Assembly: GCA_026261815.1 (NCBI GenBank)
Contig: JAMPIT010000580.1
Location: forward strand, 62,001-126,000
DNA length: 64,000 nucleotides
Direction of reading: 5' to 3'
From: Monarcha castaneiventris obscurior
Lineage: Eukaryota > Chordata > Aves > Passeriformes > Monarchidae
The position numbers and the translations under genes are program-made. Below, piece after piece: positions 1-8,728 of the stretch. The notes beneath the pieces are model-generated. The model ran no database searches. It had not been told where the DNA came from and saw only the letters and a list, made by a program, of their open reading frames with translations. Numbering within the stretch: the stretch's first letter is position 1; each line of letters begins with the position of its first letter.

Positions 1-179
1 CAGCTGCCCCCAGGTGTGCTGAGGTGTACCCCAGGTGTGCCCAGGTGTGTCTGTGGGTGCCCCAGGTGTGCCCAGGTGTGCCAGTTTGTGGGTGGGTGGG
101 GTGGTGTTGGTGGTGTGGTGGGTGTTGGTGCCAGGTGTCCCAGGTGTGCCCAGGTGCCCTGATTTGTGTCTCCCCGCAG
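1..179. repeat. PPAN intron end with CCCAGGTGTGCC repeat
   Basis: Intronic sequence ending in the acceptor tccccgcag at 171-179. Bases 10-165 are imperfect copies of a CCCAGGTGTGCC-type unit with GGTGTTGGTGGTG interruptions. No coding potential is supported. Confidence 0.7.
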
Positions 180-3100
180 CCCCCAAGGGCGAGGCCGAGC
201 TGCAGCAGCTCCGGGCCCTGCGGGAGCAGCGGCTGCGCCTCAGGGACGAGCGGCGGCGGCAGCAGGAGCTGAACCTGCAGCGCAAGCGGCTGCAGCGCCT
301 CAGGCACAGGTGGGCACGGGGGGGGGGCACAGGTGGGCACAGGTGGGCACGGGGGGGCACAGGTGGGCTCAGGTGGGCACGGGGGGGCTGAGAGGGGCAC
401 AGGTGAGGCACAGATAGGGCTGAGGGGGGCACAGATGGGGCTCAGGTGGAGCGTAGGTGAGGCTCAGGTGAGATGGGGAAGGGCTCAGATGGGTACAGAT
501 GGGGCTGAGGGAGCGCACAGGTGGGCACGGGGGGCACGGGGACACAGGTGGGCACAGGTGGGGCTGAGAGGGGCTCAGGGGGGCTCAGGTGAGATGGGGA
601 GGGGTTCAGGTGGGGCTGAGGGGGGCTCAGGTGGGGTGAGGTGGGGCAGAGGGGGCACAGGTGGGCTCAGGTGAGATGGGGAGGGGTTCAGGTGGGGCAG
701 AGGGGGCACGGGGGGTCTCAGGTGGGCACAGGTGGGGCACAGATGGGCTCAGGTGAGCATAGGAGGGCACAGGTGGGCACAGGTGAGATGGGGAGGGGCT
801 CAGGTGGGGCTGAGGAGGGCACGGGGGGACACAGGTGGGTACAGGTGGGGCAGAGGAGGGGCACAGGTGGGCACAGGTAAGCTCAGGTGGGGTCAGAGGG
901 GCACAGGTGAGATGGAGAGGGGTTCAGGTGGGGATCAGGTGGGCACAGGGGGACTCAGGTGGGCACAGGTGGCGGGGCAGGTGGGCATGGGGGGCGGGGG
1001 GGGACGGGGGCACAGGTGGGGTCAGGGGGGCAGAGGAGGGCTCAGGTTAGGCACAGGTGGGGCTAAGGGGGGCACAGGTGAGATGGGGAGGGGCTCAGGT
1101 GGGCACAAGTGGGGCAGAGGAGGCATAGGTGGGGTCAGGTGGGCTCCTGTGGGGCAGAGGGGGCACAGGTGGGGCACAGGTGAGATGGGGAGGGGCTCAG
1201 GTGGGGCTGAGAGGGGCACAGAGGGGCACAGGTGAGGCTCAGGTGGGCTCAGGTGAGATGGGGAGGGGCACAGGTGGGGCAGAGGAGGGCTCAGGTGAAG
1301 CACAGGTGAGATGGGGAGGGGCACAGGTGGGGCAGAGGAGGGCTCAGGTGAAGCACAGGTGAGATGGGGAGGGGCACAGGTGGGGTCAGGAGGGCACAGG
1401 TGGGCACGGGGGGGGCACAGAGTGGCACAGGTGAGATGGGGAGGGGCTCAGGTGAAGCACAGATGGGGCACAGATAAATTTGGGGGAGACAAAGGTGACT
1501 TCTGGGGTTCCCAGGTGCATTTGGGGTGTCCAGGTGAGGCCGGGGCCATCCCCAGCTTCTCTCTCACCTGTCCCTCACCTTTTCACCCCTCCCCAGGGAG
1601 CGCAGCCTGGCCGGGATGGGCCGGGCCGGGGCTGGCACAGGTGACCCTGGAGGTGGCCCAGGTGGCCCCACAGGTGACTCTGGTGGCCCAGGTGGCCCCA
1701 CAGGTGACTCTGGTGGCCCAGGTGGCCCCACAGATGGCCCAGGTGGCTCGGAGGGCGACAGCGGGGCCGAGGATCCGGGCACACCTGGGCCAGGTGAGGC
1801 CTCGGACGAGGACGATGCCGAGTACTACAGACAGGAGCTGGGGGAGGAGCCCGACGCAGGTGAGGGGGCACGGGGGGGGGGGCAGGGGGGTTTGGGGGGA
1901 AAAAAGGTGATTTTGGGGGGGTCCAGGTGAGTTTGGGAGGGTCCAGGTGAGTTCTGGGGGATCCAAGTGAGTTTGGGGTGAATTCAGGTGATTTTGGGGT
2001 GTCCAGGTGAGTTTTGGGGGGGATCCAGGTGAGATCGGGGGTGATTTTGGGGCAGTTCCAGGTGAGTTTTGGGGATGATTCAGGTGGTTTTGGGGGGGGG
2101 TCCAGGTGGGTTTTGGGGGAGTTTCAGGTGGTTTTGGGGGGGGTCCAGGTGAATTCAGGGGAATCCAGGTGAGTTCTGGGGGATTCAGGTGAGTTTTGAG
2201 CTTTCCATGTGACTTTGGGGGGGATCCAGGTGATTTTGGGGGGGATAAAGGTGATTGTGGGGGGGGTCCAGGTGATTTTGGGTGCATCCAGGTGATTTTG
2301 GGAAAGTTCCAGGTGAGTTTTGGGAGATTCAGGTGAGTTTTGAGCTTTCAGGTGATTTCGGGGGAGTTTCAGGTGATTTTGGGGAAATTCCAGGTGAGTT
2401 TTGGGGGAGTTTCAGGTGAGTTTGGGGCAATTCCAGGCGAGTTTGGCATTTCCCAGGTGATTTTTTGGGATCCCCCCCTCCTTTCCCACCCCCCCCTTCC
2501 CCCCTGGAAGTGGCTGATGACGCAAAATTCCGTGAATTCCCGTGATTTTGGATCAAAGTAAACGCTCTGACACTTCCGGGGCCCCTCCTGGCACCCCAAA
2601 CCCCAGTTTTTATCCTAAATCCCAGTTTTTTCCCCTAAATCCCACTTTTCCCACCCAAATCCCATTTTTTTCCCCCCTGAATTCCCGTTTTCTCCCGTTT
2701 TTCCCCCAGATTTGTTCCCCAGCAGCTCCAAGAGGAAGCGAAGCCCCTCGGGAGCTCCCCGAGCCCGGAAACGACGGAAGCAGAGCCAGGGGAGGGCCCA
2801 GGACACCCCCAAATCCCACCCAGGACACCCCAAAAACCCCAAATCCCAACAGGGAACCCCCAAATCCCACCCAGGACACCCCAAAAACTCCAAATCCCAT
2901 CCTGGAACCCCCAAACCCCACCCAGGACATCCTGGGCCATCCAAATCCCGCCCTGGAACCCCCAAATTTCGTTCTGGGACCCCCAAATCCCATCCAGGAC
3001 ATCCTAAAAACCCCAAATCCCACCCTGGAACCCCCAAATTTCATCATGGCGCCCCAAAAGCTCACCCAGGAACCCCCAAATCCCATCAGGAGACCCCCAA

Positions 3101-3392
3101 ATCTCAGCCAAGACATCCTAAAAACCCCAAATCCCGACAGGGAACCCCCAAATCCAGTCCTGGAACCCCCAAATCCCACCCAGGACATCCCAAAAACCCC
3201 AAATCCCACCCCAGGAAATCTGGGACCCCCAAATCCCATCAGGAGACTCCCAAAAACCCCAAATCCCATCCTGGAACCCCCAAAAACCCCAAATCCCCCC
3301 CAAAACCGAGGAGGGGCCGGGGGCAGCTCCTGACCCTCAGGAAAACCCCAAATTTCCAGCGGCCGGGAAGGGCCCGGAAAGGGAAAAACTGA
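180..3392 (+). CDS. PPAN: PPAN (Peter Pan / SSF1 homolog), last three coding exons, partial
   Basis: Three coding exons join in phase: 180-309, 1597-1859 and 2710-3392, with the stop at 3390-3392. The first encodes a charged Arg/Gln/Leu-rich helical segment (AELQQLRALREQRLRL). The second ends in an acidic stretch (ASDEDDAEYYRQELGEEPDA). The third starts DLFPSSSKRKRS and has a basic cluster, RARKRRKQ. The DEDDAEY-RQ-GEEPD-DLFP signature is the conserved C-terminal region of vertebrate PPAN, a Brix-domain nucleolar protein needed for 60S ribosome assembly. The Brix domain itself lies 5' of the window. Position next to EIF3G and DNMT1 fits human 19p13.2. Odd points: exon 2 has a GGPGGPTGDS tandem repeat, and about 180 residues of the last exon are a TPKSHPGHPKNPKS-type repeat with no counterpart I know in mammals. 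The first exon is assigned by phase and composition and is the least certain. Confidence 0.87.
310..1596. repeat. PPAN intronic minisatellite, GGCACAGGTGGG family
   Basis: The intron between PPAN exons 180-309 and 1597-1859 is almost entirely short degenerate units: GGGCACAGGTGGG, GGCTCAGGTGAGATGGGGAG and GGGGCTGAGGGG. The commonest unit matches the upstream exon-intron junction (AGGCACAG|GTGGGCAC), so the array may have been seeded by the splice donor. Dozens of internal CAG|GTGAG donor look-alikes are present. Only the last 100 bp or so before the acceptor are non-repetitive. Confidence 0.85.
1860..2709. repeat. PPAN last intron, GGTGATTTTGGGG minisatellite
   Basis: From about 1890 to 2470 the intron is an array of roughly 20-30 bp units of the form TCCAGGTGAGTTTTGGGGG or AGGTGATTTTGGGG. 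The remainder to the acceptor at 2708-2709 is C/T-rich with repeated AATCCCATTTTTTTCCCC motifs that supply a long polypyrimidine tract. Confidence 0.8.
2790..3305 (+). repeat. PPAN: Coding minisatellite in the PPAN C-terminal tail
   Basis: The reading frame of the last PPAN exon runs through a tandem array with a core unit of 42 nt or fragments of it. It encodes variants of TPKSHPGHPKNPKS and shorter TPKSHPG or TPKSHQE blocks. The product is Lys/Pro/His-rich, strongly basic and predicted disordered. The frame stays open across the array and ends in another basic stretch (KPRRGRGQLLTLRK, then RPGRARKGKN). Array sequence and base composition resemble the intronic minisatellites nearby, so this looks like a repeat that arose in or spread into coding sequence. 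Confidence 0.85.
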
Positions 3393-3940
3393 AGGGAAAG
3401 GGGGGAAAAAAAAGGGGATTTGGGACCCCCCCAGTCCGGGTGGGATTGGGATTTTGGGGCTCTGGGAGGGATTTTGGGGCCCCCCCAGGATTTTGGGATC
3501 TCCCAGAAGAACTTGGGGCTTTCCCAGGGGGAATTTTGGGACCCCCCCAAGGGGAATTTTGGGATCCCCTTGAGAATTTTGGGGTCTCCCAGGGAGTTTG
3601 GGGTCTGTGGGGTGAATTTTGGGGTCCCCCAAGGGGAATTCTGGATCCTCCTGGGAGGAATTTTGGGATCCCCTTGGGAATTTCGGGATCCCCAACCCCC
3701 CCCTCACCTTTTCCCTCCCCGGGACCCCCCAAAACCATGTGAGAAAGCCCCAAAAAATGGGGGAAAACACCCAAAAAATGGGAAAAAAACCCCCAAAAAC
3801 TGGGGGAAAAAACCCAAAAAATGGGAAAAAACCCCAGTGAAAAACCCAGCAGCTCCCAGGTTGGGAATTCCGGGTTGGGATCTTGGGAATTGCAGCCCCT
3901 CCCTCGGGAGGAGCAGATTAAAAGGCAGATCCACTCCCAG
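3393..3940 (+). other. PPAN: PPAN 3' UTR
   Basis: Sequence between the PPAN stop codon and the probable cleavage region. It contains a repeat of GGAATTTTGGGATCCCC units at about 3440-3700 and a CAAAAAATGGGGGAAAA stretch at 3745-3840. No open reading frame here looks like a gene, and P2RY11, which follows PPAN in mammals, is not present. Confidence 0.65.
3917..3922 (+). promoter_or_regulatory. PPAN poly(A) signal ATTAAA
   Basis: ATTAAA hexamer 525 bp after the PPAN stop, followed by a GT-rich stretch (cctcgtggtggtctctttt, 3942-3960) typical of a downstream element. It is the only plausible + strand poly(A) signal before the convergent EIF3G 3' end. Confidence 0.6.
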
Positions 3941-4184
3941 GGCCTCGTGGTGGTCTCTTTTCCTAGGAAAAATCCCTTTTTTTTTAACCCAAAATCTCCT
4001 TTTTCCTAGCAAAAATCTCCTTTTTTTACCCCAAATCCCTCTTTTCCCACCCAAAATCCCCCTTTTTCCCCACCCAAACTCTTTTTCCCTCTAGAAATTC
4101 TTATTTTCCAGCCCAAATTCCCATTTTCCACCCGAATTCCCAGAACAGGGATGGGGGGAGGAGGGGGTGACCAGAACCTGGAGC

Positions 4185-4190
4185 TTTATT
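4185..4190 (-). promoter_or_regulatory. EIF3G poly(A) signal AATAAA
   Basis: The + strand reads TTTATT, which is AATAAA on the minus strand, about 290 nt after the EIF3G stop codon. The transcript would end near 4165. Together with the PPAN signal this makes a tail-to-tail gene pair with a very short intergenic gap. Confidence 0.8.
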
Positions 4191-4481
4191 GAACTGGGAC
4201 CGACTGGAACCAACTGGGATCCAACTGGGACTGACTGGAACCAACTGGGATCCAACTGGGACTGACTGGAACCAACTGGGATCCAACTGGGACTGACTGG
4301 AACAAACTGGGTTCCAACTGGGACCAGCTGGAACTGACGGGGACCAACTGGGATCCAACTGGATCCAATTGGTTCCAACTGGATCTGACTGGCTCCAACT
4401 GGGAGCCACTGGGATGCAGCTGGTTCTGACTGGTTCCGACTGGGATCCAACTGGTTCCAACTGGTTCTGACTGGTCCCAGC
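4191..4481 (-). repeat. EIF3G: EIF3G 3' UTR minisatellite (CAGTTGGATCCCAGTTGG type)
   Basis: The EIF3G 3' UTR from the stop codon to the poly(A) signal is nearly all tandem units of about 30 bp. On the + strand they read CCAACTGGGATCCAACTGGG and ACTGACTGGAA. Each unit contains inverted half-sites (CCAACTGG / CCAGTTGG), so the transcribed UTR could form serial hairpins. Confidence 0.8.
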
Positions 4482-7400
4482 TCAGTTGGTGGAGGGTCTG
4501 TGGGGGAAGGGAGAGAGAGGGGTCAGGAAAGGGAACAGGGACCCCAAAAATGGGGCCAGGGACCCCCAAAATGGGGACAGGGACCCCAAAAAGTGACAGG
4601 GACCCCAAAATGGGGACAAAGCCACCCCAAAATGGGGACAAGAACACCCAAAATGGGGCCAGGGACCCCCAGAATGGGGACAGGGACCCCAAATGGGGAC
4701 AGTGACCCCCAAAAGGTGACAAAACCACCCCAAAATGGGGCTAGGGACCCCAAATGGGGACAGGGATCCCCTGGATCCACCCCAAATGTGACAGTGCCCC
4801 TCAAAAGGTGACAGGGACCCCTAAAGGTGACAGTGACCCCCCAAAACATGACAATGCTCCCCAAAAAGTGACAAAGCCACCCCAAAAGGGGGACAGGGAT
4901 CCCCTGGATCCACCCCAAATGTGACGGTGACCCCCCAAAAGGTGACAGTGACCTCCCAGAAAGTGACAAAGCCACCCCAAAATGGGGACAGGGACCCCCC
5001 AAAAGGTGACAGGGACCCCCAAAAAGGTGCCAAAGCCCCCCCAGAAGTGATAGGGACCCCCAAAATGGGGACAGGGACCCCCCAAAAGGTGACAGGGACC
5101 CCCAAAAGGTGCCAAAGCCCCCCCAAAAAGGTGCCAAAGCCCCCCAGACAGGGTGACAGGGACCCCCCAAAAGGTGCCAACAAGCCCCCCAAAAAGCTGC
5201 CCAAGCCGTACTTGGCCCACTCGACGTTGAGGATGAGGTGGTCGTAGCCGAAGCCCGACACCCCCGCGATGGCTCTGGCCGCGTCCTCGCGCCGGTGGAA
5301 GCTGATGAAGGCGAAACCCTGCGTGGGAGAGGGGAGCAAAAACCGGGCTAAAACCTCGGCAAAAAGGGAAAAGGGGGAAAAGGGAAAAAAAAAGGGAAAA
5401 AAGGGGGAAAAAGGGGGGGAAAGGGGGGAAAAAAGGGGGGGAAAAAAGGGGGGAGGGAAAAAGGGGAAAAAGGGGGAGAAAAAGGGGAAAAAAAGAGGAA
5501 AAAGGGGGGAAAAGGGGAAAAAAAGGAAAAAAAGGGGGAAAAAATGGGAGAAAAGGGGGGGGAAAAGGGGGGGAAAGGGGAAAGAAAAGGGGGAAAAAAG
5601 GGGGGAAAAAAGAAAAAAAGGGGAAAAAAAAGGAAAAAAGGGGGAAAAAGGGGAAAAAAGGGGAAAAAAAGAGGAAAAAGGGGGGAAAAGGGAAAAAAAA
5701 GGAAAAAAGGGGGGAAAAATGGGAGAAAAGGGGGAAAAGGGGGGGAAAGGGGGAAAAGGGGGAAAAAGGGGGGAAAAAGGGGAAAAAAGGGGAAAAAAGG
5801 GGAAAAAAGGGGGAAAAAAGGGGAAAAAAAGGGGGAAAAAAGGGGGAAAAGGGAAAAAAAGGGGGAAAAAGGGGAAAAAGCAGTGCTGGCCACGTCCCCC
5901 AGGCCCCCCAGGCCCCCCAGGCCCCCCAGGCCACCTTGGACTGGCCCGTGGTCTTGTCCTTGGCCAGGTAGATGCGGGAGATGGAGCCGAAGGGGCGGAA
6001 GAGCTCCTGCAGGTCGGTCTCACGCGTGTCCTCAGACAGGTTGGTGACGCGGATCGTGGCGTTGTCATCGGCTGAGGGTGGCAACAAAGTCACCACGAGG
6101 GCCACCAAGTGCCCAGGGGGCACCAAAAGTGCCCAGGGGTCACCAGAAGTGCCCAAAAGGAGCCCAGGTGGCCCCAAAAAGGAGCCCAGGTGGCCCCAAA
6201 AGGAGCCCAGGTGGCCCCAGAAGTGCCCAAAAGGAGCCCAGGAGGAGCCCAGGGATCACCAAAAGTGTCCAAGAGGTGCCCAGGTGTCCCCCAAAGTGCC
6301 CAAAAGGAGCCCAGGGGTCACCAAATGGAGCCCAGGTGGCCCCAGAAGTGCCCAGGTGGCCCCAAAAGGAGCCCAGGAGGAGCCCAGGTGGCCCCAAAAG
6401 TGCCCAAAAGGAGCCCAGATGTCACCAATAGTGCCCAGAAGTGCCCAGCTGGCCCCAAAAGTGCCCAGGTGTCACCAAATGGAGCCCAGGTGCCCCCAAA
6501 AAGGAGCCCAGGTGGCCCTGAAAGTACCCAAAAGGAGCCCAGGTGGCCCCAAAAAGGAGCCCAGGGGTCACCAAAAGTGCCCAAAAGGAGCCCAGGCAGA
6601 GCCCAGGTGTCCCCAGAAGTCCCCAAGGAGGATCCTAGGTGGCCTCAAAAGTGCCCAGTGGCCCCAAAAGGAGCCCAGGAGGAGCCCAGGTGGCCCCAAA
6701 AGGAGCCCAGGTGGCCCCAGAAGTGCCCAAAAGGAGCCCAGGAGGAGCCCAGGGATCACCAAAAGTGTCCAAGAATGCCCAGGTGTCCCCCAAAGTGCCC
6801 AAAAGGAGCCCAGGGGTCACCAAATGGAGCCCAGGTGGCCCCAGAAGTGCCCAGGTGGCCCCAAAAGGAGCCCAGGAGGAGCCCAGGTGGCCCCAAAAGT
6901 GCCCAAAAGGAGCCCAGGAGGAGCCCAGGGGTCCCCAGAAGTGCCCAGGTGCCCCCAAAAATGATCCCAGGTGGCCCCAAAAGGAGCCCAGGAGCAGCCC
7001 AGGGATCACCAAAAATGCCCAGGTGGCCCCAAAAGTGCCCAAAAGGAGCCCAGGAGGAGCCCAGGTGGCCCCAAAAGGAGCCCAGGTGGCCCCGAAAGTG
7101 CCCAAAAGGAGCCCAGGGGTCCCCCGACAGGTTGGTGATGCGGATCGTGGCGTTGTCATCGGCTGAGGGCGGCAACAAAGTCACCACCAGGGCCACCAAG
7201 TGCCCAGGGGGCACCAAAAGGAGCCCAGATGTCACCAATAGTGCCCAGAAATGCCCAGCTGGCCCCAAAAGTGCCCAGGTGTCACCAAATGGAGCCCAGG
7301 TGCCCCCAAAAAGGAGCCCAGGTGGCCCTGAAAGTACCCAAAAGGAGCCCAGGTGGCCCCAAAAAGGAGCCCAGGGGTCACCAAAAGTGCCCAAAAGGAG

Positions 7401-8728
7401 CCCAGGCAGAGCCCAGGTGTCCCCAGAAGTCCCCAAGGAGGATCCTAGGTGGCCTCAAAAGTGCCCAGTGGCCCCAAAAGGAGCCCAGGAGGAGCCCAGG
7501 TGGCCCCAAAAGGAGCCCAGGCGGCCCCAGAAGTGCCCAAAAGGAGCCCAGGAGGAGCCCAGGGATCACCAAAAGTGTCCAAGAGGTGCCCAGGTGTCCC
7601 CCAAAGTGCCCAAAAGGAGCCCAGGGGTCACCAAATGGAGCCCAGGTGGCCCCAGAAGTGCCCAGGTGGCCCCAAAAGGAGCCCAGGGGTCCTCCGACAG
7701 GTTGGTGACGCGGATCGTGGCGTTGTCATCGGCTGAGGGCGGCAACAAAGTCACCACGAGGGCCACCAAGTGCCCAGGGGGCACCAAAAGTACCCAAAAG
7801 GAGCCCAGGAGGAGCCCAGGTGGCCCCAAAAGGAGCCCCGGGGTCACCAAAAGGGCCCAGGGGGCACCCACGGGGGCACCCAAGTCACCACAAGGGCCAG
7901 AAAGTGCCCAGGTGGCCCCAGAAGGAGCCCAGGTGGCCCCAAAAAGGAGCCCAGGAGGCCCCAAAAGTGCCCAAAAGGAGCCCAGGAGGAGCCCAGCCAT
8001 CACCAGAAGTGCCCAGGGGTCACCAGAAGTGCCCAGGTGACCTCGAAAGTGGCCAGGTGTCCCCAGAAGGAGCCCAGAGATGTCCCCAAACCCACCCAGG
8101 TGTGTCCCAAACCCCCCTAGGTGTGCCCAGGTGTATCCCAGGTGCCCCAGGTGTGCCCTCACCACGGTGGTTGGGCTGCATGGACTCCCCGCGCCGGCTG
8201 GCACCGTCCCTCAGGTGTGTCCCCAAACCCCCCAGGTGTGTCCTAGGTATCCCCAAACTCCCCAGGTGTGTCCCAAACCCCCCCAGGTGCCCCCAGGTGT
8301 ATCCCAGGTGTGCCCAGGTGTGCCCTCACCGCAGCGGTTGGGCTGCATGGACTCCCCACGCCGGCTGGCACCGTCCCTCAGGTGTGTCTCAAACCCCCTC
8401 AGGTGACCCCAAACCCCCTCAGGTGTGCCCAGGTGTGTCCCAGGTGTGCCCAGGTGTGTCCCAGGTGCCCTCAGGTGCCCCAGGTGTGCCCTCACCGCAG
8501 CGGTTGGGCTGCATGGACTCCCCACGCCGGCTGGCACCGTCCCTCAGGTGTGTCCCAAACCCCCCCAGGTGTGCCCAGGTGTACCCCAGGTGCCCCCAGG
8601 TGCCCCAGGTGTGCCCTCACCGCGGCGGTTGGGCTGCATGGACTCCCCACGCCGGCTGGCACCATCCCTCAGGCTGGGCGGGACGTACTTGCCCGTCTTG
8701 CTCACCTGGGCAGCCACCGGCTCCGGCT
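4482..8728 (-). CDS. EIF3G: EIF3G exons 8-11 (linker and RRM)
   Basis: Exon 8 (8621-8728) encodes [20 protein letters not shown] and [15 protein letters not shown]. Exon 9 (5935-6071) starts the [23 protein letters not shown], then a stretch ending [13 protein letters not shown]. Exon 10 (5212-5318) carries RNP1 ([20 protein letters not shown]) and ends LNVEWA. Exon 11 (4482-4497) adds KPSTN and the stop. Aromatic residues of RNP1 (F at positions 2 and 4, plus the ISF phenylalanine) are intact. Exon 10 to 11 uses donor AA|GTACGG. Confidence 0.97.

Larger units (their letters stand above)
6072..8620. repeat. EIF3G intron 8, CCCAGGTGGCCCCAAAAGGAG minisatellite
   Basis: From about 6085 to 8080 the intron is units of about 20 bp (+ strand GGAGCCCAGGTGGCCCCAAAA and AGTGCCCAAAAGGAGCCCAG) organised in higher-order blocks. 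A segment of several hundred bp around 6420-6870 recurs around 7220-7680 with few changes. From 8080 to 8620 the unit changes to CCCCAGGTGTGCCC. Two fragments of exon 9 and three of exon 8 lie inside it (separate entries). Confidence 0.85.

Noticed and set aside
3393..4165. P2RY11 expected between PPAN and EIF3G
   Set aside because: No seven-helix receptor sequence in any frame; the interval is UTR and simple repeats.
5269..6075. Lys/Gly-rich 268-codon + strand frame
   Set aside because: Translation of the homopurine tract, antisense to EIF3G intron 9.
6109..8040. 643-codon + strand open frame, Lys/Pro/Gln-rich
   Set aside because: Artefact of the EIF3G intron 8 minisatellite, antisense to the gene. 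It also reads antisense through the exon 9 fragments.
7124..8550. Retrocopy or pseudogene of EIF3G
   Set aside because: The exon pieces keep adjoining intron sequence and splice sites and involve single exon edges, so they are genomic duplications, not processed cDNA.
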